A stretch of DNA of 60,204 bases, from assembly GCA_964535735.1 (NCBI GenBank), contig CAZHTM010000013.1, positions 1 to 60,204 of the forward strand, written 5' to 3'. Shown piece by piece: positions 1-10,500 of the stretch (position 1 is its first letter; each line of letters begins with the position of its first letter). A model generated the notes under the pieces. The model did no database searches, was not told the DNA's origin, and saw only the letters and a list, made by a program, of their open reading frames with translations. Origin of the DNA: J089 sp964535735. GTDB taxonomy: Bacteria > Fidelibacterota > Marinisomatia > Marinisomatales > J089. Made by a program: the position numbers and the translations under genes.

Positions 1-1222
1 AATGTACGGAATACTCTTCCCCGTATTGTGGATATTCCAATCCATTCCCCGCCGCTGCCACAATTACCGCGCCATAGGTATCATGGGCGATATTGATCTG
101 GGATTGCTCATAATTACTGAATCCGCCACCTCCCCAGCTTAAATTAATAATTGTGAAGGTCCCGGCGTAAAACCCCGCCTTGGCTGCATAAATCAACCCC
201 GCATATCCATCATTAACGTAAGGTTCACCGGTTTGTTCTTCCCGGGAACATTTTACTGGAATCAAACTGGCGTTAAAAGCGGTGGATGCAATCCCATTAT
301 TATTGTCACTAGTAGCAGCCAAAATACCCGCCACATGGGTGCCGTGAGCCCAAGTACTATAATTACTGACTCCCGCTTTCGGCATGGGATCGTTATCATC
401 GGCGCCGGACCACCCAGCAAGATCCCAACCGATGAGATCATCCGTAAATCCATTGGAATCGTCATCCGTACTGTTCATAAAAGGAGAGGAAGACTGGACC
501 GCATCCCGGAGATTGATAACACCATCACCATTCAAGTCCAGGTTATTTGTGGATAAATAAGCCACTACTTCCGGGCTAATGATCATACCATCATTATCGG
601 TATCCACAGCGGAAAAAATAGCAGTCGGTACTTCCGCCTGATTGATCCAGATATTATCCTGCAAATCAGGATGGGTATAATCCACGCCCGTATCTACAGA
701 TGCTAATAGTACTTGTCGGCTTCCTGGAGTTTGTCCGCTATTTATAAAGTAATCCCAGGCCAGATCCGCTTTTACCGCCGGGAGGCTGCATTGTTGATAA
801 TAGCGCGTATCATTGGGGGTATAATCAATTTTATGAATATTTTCAAATTCAGCGGAAAGAACCATGGATAGCGATTCCAGTTTCGCTTTGATCGTTTCCA
901 ATTCCCCTTGGCGAGATGGATCCAGATAAACCCGATAGATTCGATTGGAATAAATGGGGCCGTCATGGTCATTTTCACTGGCATTGGGTATCCAGGGTTC
1001 AATGCGGACAATACCATTGTCCTGGAAGAATGCATTGAATTCCGAGAGTTCAACATCAATGGGAGTACGCTCTTCGTGAATGTTGAGCGGTTTTACCACC
1101 GGATTCAGACAGAATAAAAAGGTATCATTCCGGTGGTAAGGCATTTTCTGTGAATTGGCGTAAACAACCGAGCCTCCCAAAAGGAGGCTCAGTAGTCCCG
1201 CCATCAAGGGAAATGTGCGCAT
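1..1222 (-). CDS. Secreted subtilisin-like serine protease (S8), C-terminus outside window
   Basis: Translating the minus strand from ATG at 1222 gives 407 open codons that run off the left edge, so the C-terminus is missing. Residues 1-22 form a signal peptide (MRTFPLMAGLLSLLLGGSVVYA). The catalytic Asp is D178 in DTGVDYTHPDL and the catalytic His is H293 in HGTHVAGI. The oxyanion-hole Asn region AAAGNG is near 390-394. The catalytic Ser lies beyond the window. Between Asp and His there is an insertion of about 100 residues with two EF-hand/dockerin-like loops (DTDNDGMI near 208 and DLNGDGVI near 229), a known type of calcium-binding insert in S8 enzymes. Residues 40-135 resemble an inhibitor-type propeptide, but this is inferred. 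The start lies 13 nt after the stop of the sorting-domain protein gene, so the two are probably co-transcribed. An exported protease role is well supported; its substrate is unknown. Confidence 0.9.
   Translation of the reverse strand, partial: MRTFPLMAGLLSLLLGGSVVYANSQKMPYHRNDTFLFCLNPVVKPLNIHEERTPIDVELSEFNAFFQDNGIVRIEPWIPNASENDHDGPIYSNRIYRVYLDPSRQGELETIKAKLESLSMVLSAEFENIHKIDYTPNDTRYYQQCSLPAVKADLAWDYFINSGQTPGSRQVLLASVDTGVDYTHPDLQDNIWINQAEVPTAIFSAVDTDNDGMIISPEVVAYLSTNNLDLNGDGVINLRDAVQSSSPFMNSTDDDSNGFTDDLIGWDLAGWSGADDNDPMPKAGVSNYSTWAHGTHVAGILAATSDNNNGIASTAFNASLIPVKCSREEQTGEPYVNDGYAGLIYAAKAGFYAGTFTIINLSWGGGGFSNYEQSQINIAHDTYGAVIVAAAGNGLEYPQYGEEYSVH
1170..1190 (-). promoter_or_regulatory. GC-rich stem-loop inside the S8 signal-peptide codons
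   Basis: An 8-bp perfect inverted repeat (GAGCCTCC / GGAGGCTC) with a 5-nt loop lies about 30 nt after the protease start codon. On the transcribed strand the hairpin is followed by GGTTGTTT, which is only a weak U-rich tail. It could lower translation or cause partial termination between the adhesin-like gene and the protease. It could also be chance in Leu/Gly codons. Confidence 0.35.
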
Positions 1223-1235
1223 CTAAAGGTCCGTG

Positions 1236-4055
1236 TTATTTGATTAAGAGTAGTTTTTGGGTTTGAATGTTGCCGTGGAATTCTCCCACAATGAAATACA
1301 CGCCGCTGGGTTGCCCGGCTGCATCCCAAGTAAAGGTATATTGTCCGGCGGGTAACGCATCGTCAACCAAGGTCTGAATGGTACGTCCCGCTAAATCCAC
1401 AACCCTTAGTGATACCGGTCCATCCTGCGGAATCCCGAAGGAAAACCGAGTAGAGGGATTGAACGGATTAGGATATGCCGGAGATAGGGTGAACTGGTCG
1501 GGAATCGTCCCTTCCGGTTCCGTGGATAAATTGGGAACCAGGTAGACTCGAATCATTACGTTTCCGGTATATCCAAGGTTGCTGAGCAGATCCCAGTTGG
1601 CGCCACCATCTATGGAATAGTATGAATTTCCGGAATTGGAATCCGTATCCAACCCAATAGGCATGGTGGTACTAAGTTCATTGATGCCAATCCAAAAATC
1701 GCCTGGAACAGTCACATCAACCGGCAAATCAAAGAAATTCCAGCCGTCAGCTCCACCGGCAGATAAGCGTGAATACAACTCGGTTCCCGGAACTCCACCG
1801 TTATCCTCAAAAACTTTCAAGTACAACGCGCCACCGCTACCAACCTGATACCAGTTGATCCGCGCCAATGTACCTCCGGTGCCCGAAGAGAACCGTACGG
1901 CAGTGTAATTACCGGACCCCATATTGATTCCTGCTTCCGAAGTACCATCATCATACCCATATTCCACCCAATCGGTATTAATCACATAGGCGCTGACTTC
2001 ATTGGAAAACGGTGATTCACCATTACTATAAACCGCAGTTACTACGTAGTAATTATCCGCCCCGATCATGGGATCCGTATCCGTAAATATAGCATTCGGT
2101 GTGGAACCGATCTGCGTATAATCCCCACCACTGGTGAGTGAATGGTACACATTGTAGGTCACAGTTTCTCCGCTGGACTGAATCCCTTCCGCAAAAATGG
2201 CGTAATTCCCATCCCAACTGGAGCCTGCCAGAGAGATGAGAGCCCCACTGCCGTGATAGCCATAAGCGGCACCATACGGGTTATCAAAATCCACCAGTAC
2301 ATAAGGCTGAGTTGTGTCATTGGCGGTCCAACCCACATAGAAATCACCGATTACAGAAATCCCTTCACCGGAGACATCATAACTCAGGATGGAATCCATG
2401 GCACTTGGAATAAAATTGGGGCTGGCCCAGATGAGATTTTGGCTGTTATCCCAAACTTTGACGCGAATAGGAACCAATTGTCCCACATTTTCCGCATTTC
2501 CGGAACTCAGAGCATAATAAATGGTCGTCAACTGGGTGTTGAGCGGAGCATTGTATTGCATGGCCCAGCCTGAACCCGTATCCGCAGAAATCCATAAATC
2601 GCCAGATCCAGGAACGAAGTAAGGGTAAGAAATAGTATTAATGTCACCGTAGTAGAACAGCGTTTCCGTGGGCTGGTTTAAATCATCCCAAGTTAATTCC
2701 ACCTGATTATCCCCAGTCACTGTAGCAGACAGGTTGGCTGGAGCTGCTAAATAGGTGGTTTGGCTAATCGTAAAATTATCGATCATGATTCCGCTGCCAA
2801 TCGGAGCATCCTCATCGGTTTCAAAATAAATACGGAATTTCACATCCATACCGGCATAATCATCAAGACGGCCATCCAATCCATTATAAGCATCGGTTAC
2901 TGATCCCCAATCCGTAGGGGCATCGGTGTAAACATAATTACTTCCTCCGGGATCGCCATAGGGATTACTCATGGCAAACCAACTCGTTCCGCCATCAATA
3001 GAAATCTCCCAGCCCCAATAGTCTACATTTGGAAATTCATCGTTATCTGAAAAATCGCCTTTCATGAGAAAATCAGCCTTGATTTCACCATCTTCCGGCA
3101 GGGTAATCGTGGGAGAAATCAGGTAATCCAAAAGATTGGGATTATACGATCCAGCATCATTTTGACACATCATGGCATGTGTCGGAGAAGGGGCGTCTCC
3201 CGGTTCTCCCAATGTCCAGATATCCCCGGCCACAGGAACCATACTGGAGGCTGTCATCATCGTATCCACGCCATCATTGGAGAAGGTACCCAATACAATA
3301 TTATCAACGATCATTCCAAACAGGGAAGGGTCATCCTGTGTGGAATAGCCCGGGTCGGATGCAAAGGCAAAACGAATTCTAACATCCTGCCGTTCATAAG
3401 CCGAAAGATCAAAGCTGGCGCTCACCCATCCACCGGAGGATCCACCCCAACCGGCAATGCCCGTACCTTCGCCATGTTCAAAACCAAAACTGTACAGGGA
3501 TGTTGTATTATAGGCCGGAGTCCCGGAAATCACGGTCCAGGTATTTCCATTATCCAGACTGACACGAATATTGCAGCCATCCCAACCGTCATACCCCTGG
3601 GGTTCACCACCAGGAGATTCTACATTATAATTTAAATCAAACGTAAGCACACCACCGGCAGGGACATTAATGGGATCGGTATCCAACACCAAATATGTGC
3701 TGTTGATATAGCCTCCAATTGTGGTGTCTCCCATCCACCAAGACAGTCCGGTACCATCGGGCGTGTTGAAATCGTCCAAATGCCACATAGAAGATGGCAA
3801 GGTACCGTCATGGGTTGTCCAGTCGCCCATACCATTTTCGAAGGTCTCTTCGTAAGTAACCTGCGTATCCCGGTGTTGTGCAGATGACAACGAGCCAAAT
3901 TGGGGAGCCACCGAAATAACCTTAGGAGTTACTCTCAATTCCCGTAACGGAACGATCTGACGATTTTGATATTTGGATGAGACAGCATCTGCCCCCATTA
4001 GAATAGAGACCAGCAACATGCCGATCACAAAGAATTTAACTGTCGATTGTTTCAT
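1236..4055 (-). CDS. Secreted multidomain protein with choice-of-anchor/FN3-like domains and YPNPFNP sorting domain
   Basis: This 939-residue exported protein starts at ATG 4055, chosen because GGGGAGGTG sits just upstream; an upstream in-frame start at 4070 has no such site. Residues 1-24 are a signal peptide. Two regions (about 50-260 and 270-440) have the look of MAM/choice-of-anchor J domains: YEETFENGMGDW opens the first, and both end in MIVDNI or MIDNF motifs. An FN3-like stretch follows (near 440-480, PANLSATVTGDNQVELTW), then further beta-rich repeats. The last ~80 residues (from SPAYPNPFNPSTRFSF to QTQKLLLIK) are a classic Por/type IX type A C-terminal sorting domain. It probably sits on the cell surface, perhaps as an adhesin or carbohydrate-binding protein; no catalytic motif was seen. 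It lies between a PorV-like gene and the S8 protease on the same strand. Confidence 0.8.
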   Translation of the reverse strand: MKQSTVKFFVIGMLLVSILMGADAVSSKYQNRQIVPLRELRVTPKVISVAPQFGSLSSAQHRDTQVTYEETFENGMGDWTTHDGTLPSSMWHLDDFNTPDGTGLSWWMGDTTIGGYINSTYLVLDTDPINVPAGGVLTFDLNYNVESPGGEPQGYDGWDGCNIRVSLDNGNTWTVISGTPAYNTTSLYSFGFEHGEGTGIAGWGGSSGGWVSASFDLSAYERQDVRIRFAFASDPGYSTQDDPSLFGMIVDNIVLGTFSNDGVDTMMTASSMVPVAGDIWTLGEPGDAPSPTHAMMCQNDAGSYNPNLLDYLISPTITLPEDGEIKADFLMKGDFSDNDEFPNVDYWGWEISIDGGTSWFAMSNPYGDPGGSNYVYTDAPTDWGSVTDAYNGLDGRLDDYAGMDVKFRIYFETDEDAPIGSGIMIDNFTISQTTYLAAPANLSATVTGDNQVELTWDDLNQPTETLFYYGDINTISYPYFVPGSGDLWISADTGSGWAMQYNAPLNTQLTTIYYALSSGNAENVGQLVPIRVKVWDNSQNLIWASPNFIPSAMDSILSYDVSGEGISVIGDFYVGWTANDTTQPYVLVDFDNPYGAAYGYHGSGALISLAGSSWDGNYAIFAEGIQSSGETVTYNVYHSLTSGGDYTQIGSTPNAIFTDTDPMIGADNYYVVTAVYSNGESPFSNEVSAYVINTDWVEYGYDDGTSEAGINMGSGNYTAVRFSSGTGGTLARINWYQVGSGGALYLKVFEDNGGVPGTELYSRLSAGGADGWNFFDLPVDVTVPGDFWIGINELSTTMPIGLDTDSNSGNSYYSIDGGANWDLLSNLGYTGNVMIRVYLVPNLSTEPEGTIPDQFTLSPAYPNPFNPSTRFSFGIPQDGPVSLRVVDLAGRTIQTLVDDALPAGQYTFTWDAAGQPSGVYFIVGEFHGNIQTQKLLLIK

Positions 4056-4140
4056 AAGACACCTCCCCAATGAAATCCATATTTAGGATAATCAAAATAC
4101 TGTTCCGATCCGGTTAATTTTGTGATCCGGATCAACGGTT

Positions 4141-4330
4141 TCAAAATCCCACCTGCAGGCTGACCTGATGGGTGTTCTCTAAAATACCATAGGTCNNNNN
4201 NNNNNNNNNNNNNNNNNNNNNNNNNNNNNNNNNNNNNNNNNNNNNNNNNNNNNNNNNNNNNNNNNNNNNNNNNNNNNNNNNNNNNNNNNNNNNNNAACAC
4301 CATCATGATCCCCAGTAGCCGTACCCTCAT
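4141..4330 (-). CDS. PorV/UPF0164-like outer-membrane protein, second copy, interior lost in assembly gap
   Basis: Only the first 35 bases and the last 55 bases of this gene are visible, on either side of 100 Ns. The visible start (MRVRLLGIMMV) and the visible end, with TGA at 4143-4141, are identical to the intact PorV-like gene at 6525-7547. The start codon overlaps the stop of the upstream secreted-protein gene as ATGA, exactly as in the intact copy. The natural reading is a full second copy of about 1.02 kb. The N-run length is a placeholder, so the gene should not be called truncated. The frame that reads through the Ns to 4052 is an artefact. Confidence 0.75.
4196..4295. other. Assembly gap (100 N) over a repeated gene
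   Basis: Exactly 100 Ns, a conventional placeholder for unknown length. Flank identity with 6525-7567 predicts that about 930 bp are missing here. Confidence 0.95.
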
Positions 4331-6525
4331 CGCACCACCGCAAATTTACCAAGATAATTTCTCTGATCCGATTCCACCAGGTAAAAATAGAGCCCAGGAG
4401 CGACCAATTGATTATTCGCTGTGGTCAAATCCCACCACTCGTTTCCATCATATTCACTGGCATGGTCTATCGTTTTAACAACCTCTCCTGTAATGGTAAA
4501 GATGGTAATACGACAATACTGGGGCAAATGAGTGAACCGCAACCGTCGTTCAGTAGGAGTTTCGTTGAACTTGGAATTCACGATATAGGGGTTGGGAACC
4601 ACCATCACACTCGCGATCTCGTCCTCTGTTACTTCATGAGCGGCGCCCAGACGTGACATATCTGCAATCCAGGCATCCCCATCAACAAAGGTTTTCTTGG
4701 TCCTGATAATCACATAATCCCCATCTTTCCAGGGATATAGAGGTTCCCAGGGATTATCATTGATATTATCGCCATTATCATCAATAAAGGCTATCGGATC
4801 GATAAAATCAAAAATATCCCGGGACGCCTTCCAAAGCATTCCTTCGTAATAGACAATTGTTCCTTCAGAGTAGGTACTGCCAGTGACCCATAGATTGGCT
4901 TCTCCAATATCACGGAATGCTTGTCCCAGATCAATATTCAATTTCAGCGTGTACGTCCTAATCGCAGACCGAACGGTGTCATCGCCAACCCGGGCATAAT
5001 CCTGGTAAAATTGTAATTCCTCATTCCGAGTCCAGCGACAATCTTTGTACCCTTCATCGTCCACAGTGGTTGATCCCAACCCATTGACCCCTTTATCTGT
5101 ATGTCGAAGAACAACTTTTTCTCCGGTGGTCAAATTGGTAATCCGGAAAGGCAAAACGGTATTGGTGGGTAAGTCGGCACAGGCGCTGGATGGTGATGTA
5201 CGGTCCACTGTATCCATCGCTCCACTGCCAAATTCGATCATATAATCAAAATTTGGATGCTGGCTGTATACGGTAGTACTGACATAATTCATTTCAAATT
5301 GCAGTGAATTAATCACCGTACTGTCGGCATTCCATTCCAGACTGGAAATCACTTCAAAATCACTATCTTCACTGGGCATCTCTTGGGGCATATTTTCAAA
5401 CCGAAAACGGACACCGTCCAGAAAATCACTCCATTCATTCATGGGCGCCAATAGTAAATAATCCGGAATTTCTATGGCTGTTCCGTCGGACACAGCACCA
5501 GGAAGATCCAAAAGTAGGGTTAAGGAATCCGAAGATAACGACGCCAGGTCAAATTGTATTGTATTGAGTGGGAATTGGGATTCCAAATTATCCACTTCGT
5601 AGACGTAAATCAAAGGATTGACCGTAGCCATTCCTTCCAAAGCATTATCAGCAAGTTTGGCATTTACTTCCAAGCGAAGCAATACGTCACTCAGGTCCGC
5701 TTCATTCACAATGGAATATTGAATTAACCCGTTCCCCACTGTCCCGGGCTGTTTAAGGATAAAGGCTTGGATATTATCCGCCTCCGGGAAGGTAATATTG
5801 CTGGCATGTACTCCTGGAAGTACGGTGACATAATTGGGGTCCAGAGCGCTGGTGCCCCGGGGACATTCCAGACTGGGATAACCGCCGCCATCCAGAGCGG
5901 TCCAATGATCCGGGTTTGCTGGGGACCAAACGGTATCGGCAACATAAGCAGAACTATCAGGAGTCAATACATACTTAACCGTGTAAGTCCGAAGCCCCAT
6001 ATCGTAGGCTGTAATCGAATAAGTGTATTCCCTACCGTCCATGACATTGGAATCTACATAGGAATAAACCAACCCCGTATTGGATCCCAAATAGGACCGA
6101 ACAGCCAGAGGATCAAAACCAGATACATCAATGCCTCGGCTATCACTGCCCTCACATGTACTGTCAGAATAGATACAGTGAGTCAAATCTTCTTCTAAAC
6201 TAAGATCAAATTGCGCCAACGGTCGCCAACCCACAAAATTTCCTTCATAATCATATAAGCGATCTTCGGGTGATCCCCAGGTCACTCCCCCGTCCAGACT
6301 GCGGTAAATTTTATACCCTTCGAAATCAGCATAACCAGTCAGGGAATCACGGGAAGCTTCAGCGGAGGCATCCCAGAACAATTTTACTTTTCCCTGGTCA
6401 ACGGTGGCAAAAAGCGTTGGACGGGAAGGCGCTGTAAAACCTCGATCGTAGGTTGCCTGTCCCCAAACAAAAGAACCAAGACAGACTAAAATCAGCCAAC
6501 TAGAATACAATTGTTTTCTCATCAT
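4327..6525 (-). CDS. Secreted FN3-type protein with VVPNPY sorting domain (PorV-paired)
   Basis: A 732-residue exported protein. ATG 6525 overlaps the stop of the upstream PorV gene by one base; ATG 6522 is an alternative. A signal peptide (MMRKQLYSSWLILVCLGSFVWG) leads into an FN3-like region (DFEGYKIYRSLDGG near 45-60; TYSITAYDMG near 165) that closely resembles the C-terminal third of the 7544-10603 product. A beta-rich middle of unknown role follows. The C-terminal ~95 residues (VVPNPYIV, LRFTHLP, ITIFTITGEVV, GLYFYLV, GKFAVVR) form a variant sorting domain shared with the other PorV-paired proteins. It lacks the large N-terminal domain of its neighbour, so it looks like a duplicated C-terminal half with its own signal peptide. 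It is followed, with ATGA overlap, by a second PorV copy. Cargo function unknown. Confidence 0.8.
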   Translation of the reverse strand: MMRKQLYSSWLILVCLGSFVWGQATYDRGFTAPSRPTLFATVDQGKVKLFWDASAEASRDSLTGYADFEGYKIYRSLDGGVTWGSPEDRLYDYEGNFVGWRPLAQFDLSLEEDLTHCIYSDSTCEGSDSRGIDVSGFDPLAVRSYLGSNTGLVYSYVDSNVMDGREYTYSITAYDMGLRTYTVKYVLTPDSSAYVADTVWSPANPDHWTALDGGGYPSLECPRGTSALDPNYVTVLPGVHASNITFPEADNIQAFILKQPGTVGNGLIQYSIVNEADLSDVLLRLEVNAKLADNALEGMATVNPLIYVYEVDNLESQFPLNTIQFDLASLSSDSLTLLLDLPGAVSDGTAIEIPDYLLLAPMNEWSDFLDGVRFRFENMPQEMPSEDSDFEVISSLEWNADSTVINSLQFEMNYVSTTVYSQHPNFDYMIEFGSGAMDTVDRTSPSSACADLPTNTVLPFRITNLTTGEKVVLRHTDKGVNGLGSTTVDDEGYKDCRWTRNEELQFYQDYARVGDDTVRSAIRTYTLKLNIDLGQAFRDIGEANLWVTGSTYSEGTIVYYEGMLWKASRDIFDFIDPIAFIDDNGDNINDNPWEPLYPWKDGDYVIIRTKKTFVDGDAWIADMSRLGAAHEVTEDEIASVMVVPNPYIVNSKFNETPTERRLRFTHLPQYCRITIFTITGEVVKTIDHASEYDGNEWWDLTTANNQLVAPGLYFYLVESDQRNYLGKFAVVR

Positions 6526-7547
6526 CAAAATCCCACCTGCAGGCTGACCTGATGGGTGTTCTCTAAAATACCATAGGTCACAAACGCATAATCCACACCA
6601 ATCGCCATCCCCCGGACACGTGTCATCAAGCCTCCGCCAAAACTCATCCCCGCCGTATCATGTCCCAAATGGGTTCCGATCCGGGCAAACGCCAGCTCTT
6701 GCCAGGCGTATTCCAACCCCACATTTCCGGTCACCACATAATCCAACGGATTCGTTCCGTCCGCCACCAGCGTCAATCGGCTGGTCTCACTGTGGATAAA
6801 TTCACTTTCCGGACCCATTAAATCATTCCGAATACCCAGGCGAAACGTCAACGGCAATGGGAATTGCTTCGTCACCTTCGATAATCGCTCATCCACACTG
6901 ATCGTATCCACCACCGTCTGTTCCAACCCTTCTCCGGTAAACTGTACATCCGGACCAAAATTGGTCACCGACATCCCCAGAACAAACCCATAGATCCCGG
7001 TATCAAAGTTGGACCCAATATCAAACGCTACACTCTGGGAATGGGTGGTATAGATATCGTCCCGAAGCCAATTGAGACTCCCACCAACTTTCAATCGATC
7101 TGTCAGTCGCCGCGCATAGGTAAACCGCATCGACAAAGACGTTACTTTAAAATCTTCTCCCGTACCATCCGGATAATATTCGTTGGTCACGGCCATAGGA
7201 CCCGAATCCAGGTAAAATAAATGCAGACCCACATAATCCGATCGCGTAATCTGGCGTCCATACCCCAATACATTGTATTGGACCCCTGCTAAATACCGGG
7301 TCTGAGACAGAAACACTTCCTGACCCTTTAAAAAACCTATCGATGCTGGATTATAGGGTATACCACTGACGCCGTCACCCATGGCTACATATGCTCCGCC
7401 AAGGCCCACAGCACGGGCGCCCGTCTCCAGCTTCAGCCAATTCCCGCTGGCTGTCGCTACCTTCGTCACCACCTCCGGAATATCCGCATATTGGCCCCAT
7501 GCCAATAACGGCAACACCATCATGATCCCCAGTAGCCGTACCCTCAT
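6525..7547 (-). CDS. PorV/UPF0164-family outer-membrane beta-barrel protein
   Basis: 340 residues with a signal peptide (MRVRLLGIMMVLPLLAWG) and then the family pattern WLKLETGARAVGLGGAYVA, with NPAS near residue 67, PDGTGE near 125 and RRLTDR near 143. It ends in alternating beta strands and a terminal Phe (VSLQVGF), typical of an outer-membrane barrel. In type IX secretion PorV (LptO) is the barrel that shuttles C-terminal-domain cargo to the attachment complex. A matching role here is inferred from homology and from the 4-nt ATGA overlap with the cargo-like gene upstream. Whether it is PorV itself or a PorV-like paralogue with a dedicated client cannot be told from sequence. A perfect copy appears to lie at 4141-4330. 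Confidence 0.85.
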   Translation of the reverse strand: MRVRLLGIMMVLPLLAWGQYADIPEVVTKVATASGNWLKLETGARAVGLGGAYVAMGDGVSGIPYNPASIGFLKGQEVFLSQTRYLAGVQYNVLGYGRQITRSDYVGLHLFYLDSGPMAVTNEYYPDGTGEDFKVTSLSMRFTYARRLTDRLKVGGSLNWLRDDIYTTHSQSVAFDIGSNFDTGIYGFVLGMSVTNFGPDVQFTGEGLEQTVVDTISVDERLSKVTKQFPLPLTFRLGIRNDLMGPESEFIHSETSRLTLVADGTNPLDYVVTGNVGLEYAWQELAFARIGTHLGHDTAGMSFGGGLMTRVRGMAIGVDYAFVTYGILENTHQVSLQVGF

Positions 7548-7567
7548 CGCACCACCGCAAATTTACC
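6525..7567. repeat. Exact 1043-bp repeat, copy 2 (intact)
   Basis: This is the intact version of the collapsed repeat. It covers the whole PorV-like CDS plus the last 20 bases of the upstream gene (codons for GKFAVVR). Its two ends match the bases flanking the gap at 4196-4295, and identity stops at 6524/4140 and 7568/4351. Such sharp limits suggest recent duplication or gene conversion. Confidence 0.75.
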
Positions 7568-10500
7568 GATGAATTTTTCGTCTCCAGATTCCACGGTATA
7601 GAAATAAAGGCCAGGAGACACTTCCTGATTGTTAATTGTCCGCAGATTCCACCACTCATTCCCATCCACGGGATCATCATGCTTGATTTGATACACTTTT
7701 TCGCCGGTGATGGTAAAGATGGTAATCGTACAGGTTTCCGGCAGATGGGTAAACCGTAGTTTCCTCACATATTCCTTTTCATTGAACTGAGACCGGACAA
7801 TATATGGATTGGGCACCACCTGCACTTTAGTCACAGTAGCTTCAGTACGGTAACCCGGCACTACCGTCACAAAATTTGGATCGTGAATCGTGGTTCCTTT
7901 TGAATTTTCAATACTTGGATAGCCCATTGGCTCCGACCAGGCATTTGGATTGGATGTGGTTGAATCACGGACTTCCGAATAAGTGCCATCGCCATTATCA
8001 ATATAACGGATGTAATACGGCGCTTCTACACCCATATCATAGGCGGTTACAGAATAGGTGTATTCCATCCCATCTACCACATTGGTATCCACAAACATGT
8101 GCTGAATCCCCGTGTCACGTCCCAGATTCAGCCAAGGATTTAAAGGATCCGGGCCCGAGATGGAATGCCCACGAATGGGACCCTCACCACAATCCCCCGG
8201 TTCAAAAACACAGTAAGCGGAATCTTCTTCAGCCGTAAGATCAAATTGAGCTATTGGTTTCCACCCCACGAAAACACCGGAACTATCAAAGATCATATCT
8301 TCCGGACCACCCCATGTTTTTCCGCCGTCGGTGCTTTTGTACACTTTATAGCCTTCAAAATCGGCATACCCTGTCACCACATCCTTGGATTGCTCCGCCG
8401 CATCATCCCAGGTGAGGATTACCTTATTGTGATCTACTTCCGCCGTAACCGTCGGTGTGGTGGGCGGAGTATATCCCTGGTAATGGGAATTGTACATGAT
8501 TTGAGCAAACTTGGCGTTATTTATTAAATCTTGTTTATCCTGCCCGAAGATGATACAGAACGAGAACGGCACTTCCTCGCCAACATCCAGATCAAACGGC
8601 CCGCAACTCATAATCAACACACAGTCCAACCCTGGGGGATCTTGTAAAAAAGCGTCTTCCTGTTCCAGCCCTTCAAGGGAATCAAAATGGGGATTCAACT
8701 CCATGTCCAGATCCGTGTCGGGATGGGGTGTATGGAAGAACCAGGCTTTTTCATCTGGACTTAAGTTGGTTGTATCACCCGCAATGAGTTTATACATGAT
8801 CTCTTCCCGATTCAACGCCTGAGGTTTTCCCGGCTCTCCGGCACAGCAATTCGTATTACTCTCCCGGCTAACCACACCCGGTCGATTATACCAGTCAAAC
8901 CAATGCCAATCGGTCATTTTCAACGGCTCCCCAGGAAAAATATCCGTAGTACCATCCAAATCCAAATCTACCGGTTTTGTCGCCAGCGGGGAATCCAACA
9001 ATTGGGTAGCCACAATTCCCAGGTCGGTAGCTCCGTTGCTGTTGCCGTCGTAATCGTAAATCATGGCCATGCTGATCAGCAGGGATTCATTATTGACTTC
9101 AAATCGTTCCCAATAATATTCCATGAAGTCATCATCATTGGAATGAACACCAAAATTTCCATTAATATCAGCGGATACTGCATCGGCATCCATGTAAAAG
9201 CCTAGCACAACCTTGTGATAATTAAACCCTTTTCCATGATTTAATTTGGTACCATCAGGCAACACTATTCCTTCATGTCTGACACCGTTTTCGTCAGTCC
9301 AGTCGCCACTTTCATTCCGGACCCGGACAGTTACGAATAAAATATCCTCTGCATAGGCCACACCATAGGAATGAGCTTCAGCCCGAACCTTCAACCCTAA
9401 AGGATACCCTGTTTGTAAATACTCATTATTGGTGTTGACAATATTGCTTCGCTCCGCCCAACGATCATCGAATTCCAGAAACACATCGGAATCCGAAATA
9501 AAACGCCCTGGGACTTCTTCCCAGCAATCGGGGTCTTTTCGGGTTCCACTACAACCGGGAAGGTCTTCATTGTAATTTTCCGCCCACCATCCTGGCCAAA
9601 AGGGTTCATATTCACCAGTTTCCGGATTGTATTGCTTCGGCCAGGTTTGGGAATAATTACTATGTGCTAATAATGGGTATGGATCACCCGGGTCCGTGAA
9701 GGGTGTTGTGCCGAAGATGTCGCCGGCCGTCACTTCCGTATCATGGGTATTAATTCGCGCTTTTGTTGTCGCTTGCCATTCCGTGTTGGTACTTGGACTC
9801 CACCGGGTAAACCAGGATTCAATCGTAGACGCGCCGTAATAGGCATAATTATCATCAGCAGTCCATTCTTCCAAATCAGGACCGTAATCAAAAATATCAA
9901 AGCTATCCGACCGTTCTTTTAATGCGGGACGCCTACCCCAGGGATAGACCAATCCTACCCTTGCCTTGGGTGAATTAGGATTGATGGCGGAGACACTGTT
10001 GTAGGGCAGACTGATAAAAATTTCTTCTGCCAGATCATCAATCCCCCACTGATATTTTTTGTCAATGGACTGCTTGGACTCCTTCTGCTCCCCCAGGATT
10101 CCCCGGTCATCGATGGTCTCGAAAGCCACCCCTACGAAGACTGTATCACCATCGCTGACCCAGGCGTCATAGGCATCCTGAGAACACCAGATATTGATTT
10201 GATTGCCACCATTATCCACGGTGGTCCCACAGACAATCCAGGTGTAATTAGAGGAATAGTCACTCCCCGGAACTCCGGCCATAAAAGCCACGTGAGGTAA
10301 ATAGGAATAATTTCCCCACATCCCCGCCGGTAGGCCATTATATCCCGTAGATGCACTGTAATCGCCCCATTGAATAAAATTACCGTAGTTAAAAACGGCG
10401 CTCTTTACTTTTCCTTTTATCAGGTAACCCTTCGCCCGGTCATTCAATGGGTTGGTGGGAAAAGGATTATCTCCAACCTTCCCCAGTCGGAATTCAGTAG

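Larger units (their letters stand above)
4141..4350. repeat. Collapsed exact repeat, copy 1 (ends only)
   Basis: The 55 bp left of the gap (4141-4195) match 6525-6579 and the 55 bp right of it (4296-4350) match the stretch ending at 7567. Identity stops immediately outside on both sides. Both visible ends are exactly 55 bp, the same as the overlap at the two false gaps in this window, which is what a k=55 de Bruijn assembly leaves at the edges of a collapsed repeat. Confidence 0.8.

Noticed and set aside
4107..4133. GATCCGG / CCGGATC hairpin after the second PorV copy as terminator
   Set aside because: Only 7 bp with a long loop and no U-tract; the following gene has its own strong ribosome site but may still be in the operon.
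4052..4330. Short 92-residue protein reading through the Ns
   Set aside because: The N length is arbitrary; the true stop is the TGA at 4143-4141, matching the intact paralogue.
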